60,949 bases of DNA from Oscillospiraceae bacterium (lineage in GTDB: Bacteria > Bacillota_A > Clostridia > Oscillospirales > Oscillospiraceae): contig JAFYLN010000051.1 in the NCBI GenBank assembly GCA_017537045.1, forward strand, positions 1 through 60,949. Reading direction: 5' to 3'. The notes below the pieces were generated by a model that was given only the letters and a program-made list of their open reading frames with translations, was not told where the DNA came from and did no database searches. Made by a program: the position numbers and the translations under genes. The stretch's first letter is position 1; each line of letters opens with the position of its first letter. Positions 31,280 to 39,914 of the stretch are shown piece by piece.

Positions 31280-31870
31280 ATGAAAGAATTCCGTTTGTCT
31301 ACACCTGCCGAGCGCATTGCCGGCGTTTGCTTTTCTGTAGCGACCATTGCTGCCCTCGCTGTACTGCTGTATGCCCTGCGGGCGAATACGACCCTGCTGG
31401 TCTTCTGCGGCCTGTGTTCTGTTTTTGTTGCAGTGCTGTTGATCTGCTATATACGGGGTATCATGAGAGCGGTTGCCTATGTGGATGCAGAAAAGAAGAC
31501 CGTTCGGGTGCTTGGCATGATCGACAAGACCGTGGATGTTTCCGAAGCCACGATGCTGCAGACGTTTGCCAGAAAGAGCGGCCAGAGCACGGTTCGCATG
31601 CTGGTGTTCTCCGATAAGAACGATGATATTCTGTTCATGCTGCCCACCATGTTTACATTCCGGCAGGGTATCTGGGCAGACCCCATGGCGAAGGAAATGG
31701 CCGAAGTGCTGGGCATTTCCTTTAAGCAGACGGTTCCCGATTGGGAGTTCGACAAGGAAAAGTATAAAGAGCATGTGAAGGAAGAGGAAGAGCGGCAGAA
31801 GCGGGAAGCCAAGGAGCGCCGTAAGAAGCGTACGGAGCTGCGTATTCAGAAAATAAAGAACCGCAAATAA
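31280..31870 (+). CDS. Two-TM protein with charged C-terminus, unknown function
   Basis: 196 residues: two TM helices (AGVCFSVATIAALAVLLYAL, LLVFCGLCSVFVAVLLICYI), a PH-like beta region (RAVAYVDAEKKTVRVLGMID) and a very charged helical end (KEHVKEEEERQKREAKERRK). No family recognised with confidence. SD AAGGAGCG. It has its own promoter and terminator. Confidence 0.7.
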   Translation: MKEFRLSTPAERIAGVCFSVATIAALAVLLYALRANTTLLVFCGLCSVFVAVLLICYIRGIMRAVAYVDAEKKTVRVLGMIDKTVDVSEATMLQTFARKSGQSTVRMLVFSDKNDDILFMLPTMFTFRQGIWADPMAKEMAEVLGISFKQTVPDWEFDKEKYKEHVKEEEERQKREAKERRKKRTELRIQKIKNRK

Positions 31871-31913
31871 AGAACAGGCCGTAGACGGGTAGAATATGTT
31901 TATGTCTAAACGG

Positions 31914-31947
31914 AAAAACGCAGGCATCAGCCGATGCCTGCGTTTTT
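31914..31947 (+). terminator. Terminator of the 196-residue membrane protein gene
   Basis: AAAAACGCAGGCATC / GATGCCTGCGTTTTT; nearly the same hairpin occurs at 32164-32196. Confidence 0.9.
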
Positions 31948-31995
31948 GAGCGTGTCAAAAAAGTCTATCATTTCGCATTTTCTTCGATAGAATTC

Positions 31996-32126
31996 GTAGG
32001 GGCGGCGACCCGCCGCCCGCTTTTATTTTTTCATATATGTTCGTATTGTTCTGAAAAATGAAACAATCCATCTGTTTTTACACGCAAAAATCATGAACAC
32101 TTCGGGCGGCTAATAGCCGCCCCTAC
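31996..32126. repeat. GTAGGGGCGGC module (copy R8, without terminal ends)
   Basis: Starts GTAGGGGCGGCGACCCGCCG and ends GGCGGCTAATAGCCGCCCCT, the interior module of R1/R3/R7 but without the AAATTGATG/ACTGAAATTT ends. It lies between two near-identical terminators. No gene is seen. Confidence 0.7.
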
Positions 32127-32163
32127 AAGCGCACCAGAAGATCTCCGGTTTTTCGACGCACTG

Positions 32164-32199
32164 AAAAATGCAGGCATCAACCGATGCCTGCGTTTTCTA
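32164..32199 (-). terminator. Terminator of the PNPOx-family gene
   Basis: On the minus strand GCAGGCATC GGTT GATGCCTGC followed by ATTTTTC, just beyond the stop. Confidence 0.85.
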
Positions 32200-32208
32200 T
32201 TGTGTAGT

Positions 32209-32601
32209 TTAGAATGTGATTGTTTCCGGGACGGCGGTAAAGGAAGCGAAGGTGGCAACGGCGTTTTTGAAGTAAAGCACCTGTGTGTTGCCATCGTTTT
32301 CGTTGTACATGCCCCGCAGGTTGGGATAGGCATCCAGCATGGACTTTTTTGCTTCGATCCGGTCATCTTCGATCAGTTCACCGGCAATGCGAACCCATGT
32401 GCCCTGATGGAAGGCGCAGATCTCTGCCTTGGGATTTGCCATGAGCTGTCTGGAGCAGGGTTTGACCTTGCCGGTTTGGATGTAGAGCTTACCCTCGAAA
32501 ATGTGGGCAGTGCCAAAGGGACGCACACGGGGCTGGTCGCCCTCCACCGTTGCCAGATAGTAAACACCGGCATCTTTCAGAAATTGACATACTCGCTGCA
32601 T
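32209..32601 (-). CDS. Pyridoxamine 5'-phosphate oxidase-family (flavin-binding) protein
   Basis: 130-residue split-barrel protein: FLKDAGVYYLATVEGDQPRV, RPFGTAHIFEGKLYIQTGKV, and a C-terminal QVLYFKNAVATFASFT. Members bind FMN/F420 or heme, and most are not true PdxH. The start at MQRVCQFL follows SD AAAGGAG; the ATG 18 nt upstream contains that SD. It lies 17 nt after sbcC on the same strand and may be the tail of the sbcDC unit. Confidence 0.85.
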   Translation of the reverse strand: MQRVCQFLKDAGVYYLATVEGDQPRVRPFGTAHIFEGKLYIQTGKVKPCSRQLMANPKAEICAFHQGTWVRIAGELIEDDRIEAKKSMLDAYPNLRGMYNENDGNTQVLYFKNAVATFASFTAVPETITF

Positions 32602-32618
32602 ATTTTTTCTCCTTTCCA

Positions 32619-35381
32619 TTAAATAACCATTGTGGCACAACTGCTGCCGGCCTTGTTTTTGGTAACCACGATCTGTTTGTCGATCCGTTCTTTCAGTTCC
32701 GTCACATGGGAAATGATGCCCACAAGGCGGTTGCCCTCTGTCAAACCGGCGAGGGCCGCATAGGCTTTTGACAAGGCTTCAGAGTCCAGCGAACCGAAGC
32801 CTTCGTCTACGAAAAGGGTGTCCAGCCGGATGCCGGTAGACATCTGTACCTCGTCGGAAAGTCCCAGTGCCAGCGACAGGGAAGCAAGGAATGCCTCGCC
32901 GCCGGAAAGGGTGTTGACGCTGCGCTCTGTTGCGTTGATATGATCCACAATATCCAGCTCCAGACCGCTCTGGCCGCGCATGCTGGCTGCAGCGGTGCGG
33001 CGTTTCAGATCGTACTGTCCGCCGGACATTTTCCGCAGGCGGATGTTGGCCCGCTCCAGAATCCGGTCAAAATAGGTGCTCTGGATATAGGTTTCCAGCA
33101 TGATCTTCTCCTTGCCGGTGAGATTGCCGTTGGCGGTATCGGAGAGGGCTTTCATCCATGCGTAGGCCGCTTCCAGCGCTTCCATTTCGGTTTGTTTTTT
33201 TGATATGTTCCGCTGCGCCGAAGTATTGGTGCTGATACGGATGTGGACCGCTTTCTGCTTTGCAGTGATGGCGGCCTTTTCTGCTGCCAGTGCCGATTTT
33301 TTCGATTCCAGCGCATTTATATCTGCTTCGGTGCTGCCCTCCAGCTGCCTACGCAGCTGTTCCATGGTGGCGCGGATGCCTGCAAGGGCTTCCTTGCTTC
33401 TGTTGACGGAGTCTTCGGCATCCCGAAGCTCCGCCTTTATCCGGTCAAGCTGCGCCTGCAAAGCGGCGCGTTCAATTTCTGCGTCCCGCTTTTGTGCAAA
33501 GGGCAGCCTGCTGCGCAAGGTTTCCAGTTGCGTGTATAATTCGCTGATGGAGGCATTGCAGAATGCAGCCTGCTCCTTTGCGGTGCTGATGGCTGCCTCT
33601 GTATCATGCAGAGCGGTTTCCTTTTGGGGAATCAGCAGCTCCAGCGCATCGTTGCGCAGCAGTCCGGCTTTTGCCGTTTCAATCTGTGCATCCAGCTGTG
33701 TGATTTCTTCCGTCAGTTGTGCATCCTGGCTGATTGCAGCGTCCAGTGCATCATCCAGTGACATGCCTGTGATCAACAGGCCGATCTGCTTGCGAACCGC
33801 ATCCTCCGAGGCGGTGACGATACCCTTTTGCCTGCTGGCATTGCTGCTTGCCAGCTCCGTCTCCGTTTGCGCCTGTTCATAGGCAGCTTTCGCTTTTTTT
33901 ACATCCGCTTCTGTGGGCGCATTTTCAGAGACCGTTGCAGGAGAAGGATGTGCCACGGAGCCGCAGACCGGGCAGGGGCTGCCATCTGTCAGGGCGCGTG
34001 CCAGAATACCCGCCTGCTCGTGAAGAAATGCCTTGTTTTTGGTATCGAATTCCTGCAGCAGGCGGGAAGAGTGGCTGCTTGCTTCCAGAAAAGCGGTTTG
34101 CCTGCGCTGCAATTCCTGCCGCTGGCTGTCCAGCACAGTCATGGCACAGATCAGGTCATGAAATTGATTTCTGCGGCTGCTCAGCTGCTGCTGCTGCGCC
34201 GTCAGTTTTCCTATTTCCGCAGCCGCGCCTGCAAGATATTTCCGCTCCGCGCGCAGGCCGGCAATTTCCCTTTCAAGAGTATCTTTGCGGCCATATGCGG
34301 CTTGCAGAATGGCCTGTGCATCTGCTCTGCGCTTTTCCGCATCCTTTTGCGCTGCGGTCTTTGCTTCCAGCTCGTTGTAAGATGGCAGCAGCAGGCCGAT
34401 TTCTGCGATGCGCTTTCCCAATGCCTCCTGCCCACTGGCACGCAACTGTGCAGCATCCAACCTGGTTTGAGCCTGCGCCAGAGCGGCCACGCACTGCGCT
34501 TCGGTCTCCGCCTTTTTACGCAAGTCGGTCTTTGCCTTTTCAAAAACCAGTGCCTGTGTCAGCTGCGCCGCAATATGTTCCGACTGCGTTTCTACCTGTG
34601 CAAACTGCGCATCCAGATCGCTTTCTGCAGTGCGGTCTTCTTCCAGCAGCTTCTCCAGAAGCACCATGACCTCGCTGACAGGAAACGCTCCGTTCTTTGC
34701 GCGTTTGACATCATCAAAAAGGGCGGATGCTTCATCGCAGAGCATGCCGCTCATATACTGCTGGATGCTCCGCTGGGTCTGTTCTTTCTCTTCACGCAAG
34801 GAGGAAGTCTTTTCTTTTAACTGGATCTGTAAACTGACGAACAGGCCGGTTCCGAAAATATCGCGGAAAATTTTCTGCCGTTCCCTGGTGTCCGATTGCA
34901 GCAGACGGCGGAAATCACCCTGCGAGATCATGGCAACCTGGGAAAATTGCTCCCGGGTCAGGCCGATGATCTCGTGGATGACCTTGTCCACATCTTTCAG
35001 TCTGGTAACGACGGAGCCGTCAGGGAAGGTCAAAGCCCCATCGGCAGCCTGCCTGGTGGTGCCGGTTCCGCGGGTTTTGGCGCGCTCGTACTCGGGATTG
35101 CGCCGCACAGTGTATTCCTTACCGTCGTAGGCAAAGGTCAGCTCCACATAGGTGGGGTCTTCGGGCTTTACATATTTGGAGCGCAGCATATTGACCTCGC
35201 GGCTGCTGCCGCTGGCCTCGCCGAAGAGGGCAAAGGTGATGGCATCAAAAATAGTGGTCTTGCCGGCACCGGTGTCACCGGTAATCAGGTAAAGACCCGC
35301 CGTGCCAAGCGCAGCAAAATCCAGCTCCTGCACGCCGGAATAAGGACCAAAGCCGGCAATGGTGAGTTTCAAAGGTCTCAT
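32619..35381 (-). CDS. sbcC: Nuclease subunit SbcC (Rad50-like ATPase)
   Basis: 920 residues. With SbcD it opens hairpins and trims DNA ends. Walker A GDTGAGKT (35-42), Q-loop ISQGDFRRLL, two long coiled-coil arms around the zinc hook CPVC (470-473, near the centre), the ABC signature LSGGE, and Walker B LFVDEGFGSLD near the C-terminus. Length is typical. The start ATG overlaps the sbcD stop by 4 nt (coupled translation). Confidence 0.95.
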   Translation of the reverse strand: MRPLKLTIAGFGPYSGVQELDFAALGTAGLYLITGDTGAGKTTIFDAITFALFGEASGSSREVNMLRSKYVKPEDPTYVELTFAYDGKEYTVRRNPEYERAKTRGTGTTRQAADGALTFPDGSVVTRLKDVDKVIHEIIGLTREQFSQVAMISQGDFRRLLQSDTRERQKIFRDIFGTGLFVSLQIQLKEKTSSLREEKEQTQRSIQQYMSGMLCDEASALFDDVKRAKNGAFPVSEVMVLLEKLLEEDRTAESDLDAQFAQVETQSEHIAAQLTQALVFEKAKTDLRKKAETEAQCVAALAQAQTRLDAAQLRASGQEALGKRIAEIGLLLPSYNELEAKTAAQKDAEKRRADAQAILQAAYGRKDTLEREIAGLRAERKYLAGAAAEIGKLTAQQQQLSSRRNQFHDLICAMTVLDSQRQELQRRQTAFLEASSHSSRLLQEFDTKNKAFLHEQAGILARALTDGSPCPVCGSVAHPSPATVSENAPTEADVKKAKAAYEQAQTETELASSNASRQKGIVTASEDAVRKQIGLLITGMSLDDALDAAISQDAQLTEEITQLDAQIETAKAGLLRNDALELLIPQKETALHDTEAAISTAKEQAAFCNASISELYTQLETLRSRLPFAQKRDAEIERAALQAQLDRIKAELRDAEDSVNRSKEALAGIRATMEQLRRQLEGSTEADINALESKKSALAAEKAAITAKQKAVHIRISTNTSAQRNISKKQTEMEALEAAYAWMKALSDTANGNLTGKEKIMLETYIQSTYFDRILERANIRLRKMSGGQYDLKRRTAAASMRGQSGLELDIVDHINATERSVNTLSGGEAFLASLSLALGLSDEVQMSTGIRLDTLFVDEGFGSLDSEALSKAYAALAGLTEGNRLVGIISHVTELKERIDKQIVVTKNKAGSSCATMVI

Positions 35382-36514
35382 ATGCGGTCCTCCCAGATGG
35401 CTTCAATCAATTCCTGCAGAAAAGCACGCTGCTGGTCGTTCATAGGCTGGTTGTTTTGCAGCTCGTAGAGTTCACCGAACAGCGCCAGCGGGGATTTTTT
35501 TTGTACATCTGCGGCACCATCAATGATCTGATTGCTGCGGGTACGGGTATTGTCATAGCTCAGCTTCATGAGGTTGGGATAGATCAGGCGCAGCTTGCCG
35601 ACGGCTTCCGGCACATCCTCTTCGTCCGTGAGGATGATGTGCAGGTAATCATCGGCGGCAGTGCCGTCATAGAAGGATTTTTCCGTAATTTCCGAAAAGC
35701 TGCCGCAAAAGCTGCGCAGATCGTGCAGCGGTGTCAGGGGACGAAGCTGCAATTCCAGTTCGCCTTTGGCACCTAAGTTCACAACGGTCACGCTTTTGTG
35801 GTGGTGTTCTTCGGAGAAAGAGTATTTCAGCGGCGTACCGCAGTAGCGGATGCGGTTGGAGCCGATGTTCTGGGAGCCATGGATGTGCCCCAGAGCCACA
35901 TAGTCAAACACCTCAAAAACAGAAGCGTCCACATTGTCGCTGCCGCCGACGGAAATTTCCTCGGATTCACAGGTGACGCTGCCTGTAACAAACTGGTGGG
36001 TCAGCAGCACGTTGCGTTGGCTTGCGTCCACGTGCATATTTTCAATGGCCACACGGCAGGCATCGGTGTAGCTTTCAATACTGCTTTCGGGATAGAACCG
36101 CTTTACATGGGCAGGCTTGATGAATGGAAGCAGATAGAAATGCACATCACCATGCCCGTCATGCAAGGTAACACATTCCACGGTTCCGTCGTAAACGGGA
36201 GAAATGTATATACCACCTGCTTGCAGCAGGCGGCCTCCGAAGGCAAGACGCTCGGGGCTGTCGTGATTGCCGCTGATGATCAGTGTGGTTACCTTGCGCG
36301 CGGCAAGGCGGCACAAAAAGTCGTCAAACAGGGTCACCGCTTCGGCAGAGGGGACACTTTTGTCATACACATCTCCTGCGATCAGAACGGCACCGGCTTT
36401 TTCTTCGTCAATGATCTGCAAGATCTGAAGCAGGATATGTGCCTGCTCTTCGATCATGGAAACTTCGTTGACCCGCTTGCCAATGTGCAGGTCGGATAAA
36501 TGGATCAGTTTCAT
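35378..36514 (-). CDS. sbcD: Nuclease subunit SbcD (Mre11-like)
   Basis: 378-residue calcineurin-like phosphoesterase. Metal-binding motifs LIHLSDLHIGKRV, IAGDVYDKSVPS, ISGNHDSPERL and the later GHIHGSQNIG. It is the Mn-dependent nuclease partner of SbcC. SD GGGAGG upstream. A window of hairpins lies upstream (36577-36596), beyond the start. Confidence 0.95.
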   Translation of the reverse strand: MKLIHLSDLHIGKRVNEVSMIEEQAHILLQILQIIDEEKAGAVLIAGDVYDKSVPSAEAVTLFDDFLCRLAARKVTTLIISGNHDSPERLAFGGRLLQAGGIYISPVYDGTVECVTLHDGHGDVHFYLLPFIKPAHVKRFYPESSIESYTDACRVAIENMHVDASQRNVLLTHQFVTGSVTCESEEISVGGSDNVDASVFEVFDYVALGHIHGSQNIGSNRIRYCGTPLKYSFSEEHHHKSVTVVNLGAKGELELQLRPLTPLHDLRSFCGSFSEITEKSFYDGTAADDYLHIILTDEEDVPEAVGKLRLIYPNLMKLSYDNTRTRSNQIIDGAADVQKKSPLALFGELYELQNNQPMNDQQRAFLQELIEAIWEDRI

Positions 36515-36638
36515 AAGAAACCTCCCGGTGGTTTTTGCTTATTATAGCAGAAAAGAAGCGCCGGGACAATAAGAAAGTACCGCCCGCAGGCGGTACGCTC
36601 AGGTCAGAAAAAATTTCCGGATGCCGAACGCCACGCCG
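36515..36638. other. Intergenic region upstream of sbcD
   Basis: Contains a perfect GTACCGCC-CGCA-GGCGGTAC hairpin (36577-36596), probably the terminator region of the minus-strand XRE unit, and the sbcD promoter zone. No gene is seen. Confidence 0.4.
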
Positions 36639-36802
36639 TTAGGCAGGAAAGAACCTTATTCCGGCTTCTTTCAATATGTGCAGCAATTTTGCGATGTCCA
36701 GCTCGACTGTAAGGGAATATCCCGTGGGCGCTATTTTTGAAAAGTAGTAAAACTACTCTGCACGGTTCCATGATGATAAGTCGAGCCGACAGGTTTTGCC
36801 AT
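36639..36802 (-). pseudogene. Small ORF broken by a homopolymer frameshift
   Basis: Starts MAKPVGSTYHHGTVQSSFTT, with the ATG 2 nt after the XRE gene stop, and hits TAG after 23 codons. One extra A in the A5 run (36734-36738) would continue the frame as KIAPTGYSLTVELDIAKLLH ... AGIRFFPA, ending at TAA 36639, a ~54-residue protein. Either a decayed gene or a sequence error; family unknown. Confidence 0.4.
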
Positions 36803-36804
36803 GG

Positions 36805-37389
36805 TCAAATCCTCCTGCGGAACAGTCCGTGGCGGTTGCAGTAGTAGTAAAGCTGTCCCATGCCCCGCAGCTGCAGCCGTGTTTCGGCATTTGCTTCGGG
36901 ATAGAGCTTTACCAGTTGGATGCGGTCAGAGGTCACAAAAGCCAGAAAGGAAATGTAATGGCTTTTCGTCATGGGATGGGTGAGGGTGATAAAATGCCCG
37001 TCCTCCACTTGTTCGATGGTGACGGCATGGTCAGCATCGGAATCCTCTGCCTCCAGCGCCGGCAATGTAATGCCGCAGCAGCTGACGAGGGCATTTCCGG
37101 CAGCATGGAGGATATTGCCGCAAACAGGGCAGACATAGAATTTGCACCGCAGCATGTTGGCGGAAATATTTTTGTTGATAACGTGTTCGCCGTTCATCAG
37201 TTCGATAACTGAAATACCCAGCGCCAGTGCCAGTGGCTGCAGCAGGGAAATGTCGGGAAGCCCCTTGGCGGTTTCCCACTTGGAAATGGTCTTGCTGCTG
37301 ACTCCGATCCTTTCAGCCAGTTCCGCCTGGGTCAGCTTCCGCGCCTCCCGCAGCTGCTTGACAGTCTTTCCGGTTACATAGGTATTCAT
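36805..37389 (-). CDS. XRE regulator fused to a desulfoferrodoxin-like metal domain
   Basis: 194 residues. HTH (VKQLREARKLTQAELAERIG, then SKTISKWETAKGLPDISLLQ, about 10-50). After a linker comes CPVCGNILHAAGNALVSCCG, like the desulfoforredoxin four-Cys site, and then HPMTKSHYISFLAFV plus YCNRHGLF, like the His-rich ferrous site of superoxide reductase. A redox- or oxygen-sensing regulator is a reasonable inference. SD AAGGACG. It lies upstream of the broken small ORF. Confidence 0.82.
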   Translation of the reverse strand: MNTYVTGKTVKQLREARKLTQAELAERIGVSSKTISKWETAKGLPDISLLQPLALALGISVIELMNGEHVINKNISANMLRCKFYVCPVCGNILHAAGNALVSCCGITLPALEAEDSDADHAVTIEQVEDGHFITLTHPMTKSHYISFLAFVTSDRIQLVKLYPEANAETRLQLRGMGQLYYYCNRHGLFRRRI

Positions 37390-37461
37390 AGTTGCCACGT
37401 CCTTTCGAACATCAGCATACCACAAAGAAAAACGCAGGACAACCTGCGCTTCGTAGACAAA

Positions 37462-37752
37462 GAAATAACCCTCGACGCATCAGCTTTTTCGATGTGTCGA
37501 GGGTTATTTCATGCAGTTGTTGGGTTCCATCATTTACGTAACCTCTGCTTTCTACAGTTTTGAAGGGGCATCCTACTTAGTACATTGGACTCACTCCTTT
37601 TATGTGCTTTTATGATACTAGGGTTTTTTTACTTTTTCAAGATGGGAAACCATCCAATAAAATAGTAAAAATTTCAAGTAAAATGCGGATAGACAAATGC
37701 ATTTGCTTTATGGTATAATAAATATGTTGGGCGGCCATTGGCCGCCCGTTTT
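37462..37752 (-). other. Direct-repeat unit D (divergent copy)
   Basis: The same plan as A-C with a different hairpin: AAATAACCCTCGACGCATC (37463-37481) and GATGTGTCGAGGGTTATTT (37491-37509). On the minus strand TTGAAA-N17-TATCAT, SD AGGAGTGAG before ATGTACTAA (2 codons), then SD AGAGG and mini-ORF MMEPNNCMK ending in the hairpin arm. On the plus strand TAGACA-N18-TATAAT (37690-37719), then GGGCGGCC/GGCCGCCC. 37714-37736 is identical to 27097-27119 in unit A. Confidence 0.55.
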
Positions 37753-37753
37753 C

Positions 37754-38458
37754 TTATACGTCCAGCGTCCAGCCATGATCTCCGTGATAGATCATCAGAC
37801 GGGTCTGGCCACCATCGATGCAGATATTCTCGCCGGTGATGAAGCCGGCTTTGCCGGATGCAAGAAACAGCACCATATTGGCAATGTCCAGTGGATTACC
37901 CACGCGGCCTGCGGGCTGCTGGATGGCATCGGCACCCTCGTAGACAGTATAGTTGTTATCGATCCAGCCGGGAGAAACGGAGTTGACCCGCACCCGCCCT
38001 GCAAAGCTGACGGCCAGAGCGTGGGTCAGCGCGGCGATACCGCCCTTGGCGGCGGTATAGCTTTCACTCTGAGGCTGGCTCATGCGGTCGCGGGAAGAGG
38101 AAATGTTGATGATGCTGGAACCTTCGGTAAAGTAAGGCGCAAAGAGCTTGCTCAGGTAAAAAGGTGCGGTGACGCCTACGGCAAGGGCATTCTGGAACTG
38201 CTCGTAGGAGCATTTGTCGATGCCGATAAATGCAGGCGGCGCGTTGTTCACCAGTACGTCCACCCGGCCGTAGCGGCCGATGACTGTCTGTGCAAAAGCC
38301 TCCAGTGTGGCTTTATCGCCGATACTGCCCACAAAGTGATCACCTATGGCAGTGTCGATGATGCACACATGGGCACCCTGTTTTGTGAATTCTTCAGCGA
38401 TGCATTTGCCGATGCCGCCGGCACCGCCGGTGATAACGATAACTTTATCCTGAAACAT
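37754..38458 (-). CDS. SDR-family oxidoreductase
   Basis: 234 residues, Rossmann SDR: VIVITGGAGGIGKCIAEEF (TGxxxGIG at 10-17), NNAPPAF in place of NAG, the catalytic SSSRDRMSQPQSESYTAAKG with YxxxK, and the C-terminal FITGENICIDGGQTR. Substrate unknown. The start MFQDKVIV has SD AAGGAGG. It is divergent from glycerate kinase with promoters in the 143-bp gap. Unit D begins right at its stop codon. Confidence 0.85.
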   Translation of the reverse strand: MFQDKVIVITGGAGGIGKCIAEEFTKQGAHVCIIDTAIGDHFVGSIGDKATLEAFAQTVIGRYGRVDVLVNNAPPAFIGIDKCSYEQFQNALAVGVTAPFYLSKLFAPYFTEGSSIINISSSRDRMSQPQSESYTAAKGGIAALTHALAVSFAGRVRVNSVSPGWIDNNYTVYEGADAIQQPAGRVGNPLDIANMVLFLASGKAGFITGENICIDGGQTRLMIYHGDHGWTLDV

Positions 38459-38601
38459 AAGAGACCTCCTTGAAGATTGTGAACCCATTATAACGCAACC
38501 GCGCAGGAAAATCCATTTCGAATCGGAAAGAATTCTTGAAAATTGCAGAACAATTGTGATAGAATCAAAAATGTGATAACACAACAAAAGGAAGTGGTTC
38601 C

Positions 38602-39840
38602 ATGAAGCAGACGCTTCGCGCCCAGGCGGATCAGATAATCCACGCAGCAATTGCTGCGGTTTTGCCGGATGCGGCAGTTGTGCGCGCGCTGGAAGGCACC
38701 GTCTTTCCGGGGCGGATCATTCTGGTTGCAGCGGGAAAAGCCGCATGGCAGATGGCAAAAGCTGCCTATGATTATCTGGGCAGCCGGATCGACCGGGGCA
38801 TTGTGATTTCAAAATACGGCCATATCAAGGCACCCATCGGAAACCTTGTCTGCCGGGAAGCGGGGCATCCGGTACCGGATGAAAACAGCTTTTCTGCAAC
38901 GAAGGAGGCGTTGGAATTGGTGTCCGGCCTGACGGAACAGGACACGGTGCTGTTTCTGCTGTCCGGTGGTGGAAGCGCCCTGTTTGAAATCCCGCTGATA
39001 CCGGCGGAAGAACTGCAGGACATCACATCGCAGCTGCTTGCCTGCGGCGCGGATATCACACAGATCAACACCATCCGCAAGCGGCTGTCAGCCGTAAAAG
39101 GTGGGCGGTTTGCGCTGCATTGCGCACCTGCAAAGGTGTATGCGATCGTGCTGTCAGATATTATTGGAGACCCACTGGATATGATCGCCTCCGGTCCTGC
39201 CTGCGCGGATGGCAGCACCTGCCGGCAGGCGCAGCACATTGCGGAAAAGTACCACCTTCGTCTTTCGGCTGAAGCGGCGGCTTGCCTGAAACAGGAAACG
39301 CCGAAAGAATTGACCAACGTGACCACCCGGATTACCGGTTCTGTCCGGGAGCTGTGTACAGCGGCAGCAAATGAGGCAGCAAAGCTGGGTTATGAGACCT
39401 GTATTCTGACGGATCAACTGAATTGTCAGGCAAAGGAAGCGGGCAGTTTTCTGGCAGCCATTGCCCGAACCCACGATGGCAGCGGAAAGAAAGTGGCATT
39501 TCTTGCCGGCGGCGAAACAGTGGTGCATCTGACAGGAAGCGGCAAGGGCGGCAGAAATCAGGAACTGGCGCTTTCTGCGGCAATGGGGTTGGACGGACGG
39601 GAGAACGTCTGTATCTTCAGCATTGGCAGTGACGGAACGGACGGCCCTACCGATGCGGCAGGCGGTTTCGTGGACGGGACAACAGTGCAGACCCTGCGCG
39701 ATCTTGGAATCGACCCGTTTGATGTTTTAAGGCGCAATGATGCTTACCGCGCGCTGGAAAAGACCGGTGGACTAATCGTTACCGGCTCCACCGGAACAAA
39801 TGTCAACGATGTGGCGGTGCTTTTGCTGGATCAGCCGTAA
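38602..39840 (+). CDS. Glycerate 2-kinase (GckA/TtuD-type, MOFRL)
   Basis: 412 residues. The N-terminal DUF4147 domain (AAGKAAWQMAKAAYDYLG, REAGHPVPDENS, LFLLSGGGSALFE) and C-terminal MOFRL domain (FLAGGETVVHLTGSGKGGRN, SIGSDGTDGPTDAAGGFVDG) are both complete. It phosphorylates D-glycerate to 2-phosphoglycerate. TTGAAA/TAGAAT boxes precede it and an SD AAGGAAG is present. It stands alone, ending in a long hairpin. Confidence 0.92.
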   Translation: MKQTLRAQADQIIHAAIAAVLPDAAVVRALEGTVFPGRIILVAAGKAAWQMAKAAYDYLGSRIDRGIVISKYGHIKAPIGNLVCREAGHPVPDENSFSATKEALELVSGLTEQDTVLFLLSGGGSALFEIPLIPAEELQDITSQLLACGADITQINTIRKRLSAVKGGRFALHCAPAKVYAIVLSDIIGDPLDMIASGPACADGSTCRQAQHIAEKYHLRLSAEAAACLKQETPKELTNVTTRITGSVRELCTAAANEAAKLGYETCILTDQLNCQAKEAGSFLAAIARTHDGSGKKVAFLAGGETVVHLTGSGKGGRNQELALSAAMGLDGRENVCIFSIGSDGTDGPTDAAGGFVDGTTVQTLRDLGIDPFDVLRRNDAYRALEKTGGLIVTGSTGTNVNDVAVLLLDQP

Positions 39841-39861
39841 GCAGGTGGCCGTCAACCGAAA

Positions 39862-39911
39862 GAAAGCCCGGAATTGGAATCGTGATGATCACGAACCAGT
39901 TCCGGGCTTTC
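39862..39911. terminator. Terminator between glycerate kinase and AraC-type gene
   Basis: GAAAGCCCGGAA / TTCCGGGCTTTC with an inner CGTGATGATCACG stem; serves both converging genes. Confidence 0.8.
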
Positions 39912-39914
39912 CTG

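Noticed and set aside
26587..37752. Units A-D as copies of the IS200-type element at 60.7 kb
   Set aside because: Hairpin sequences, SD-burying palindrome and spacing differ completely; only the absence of terminal inverted repeats is shared.
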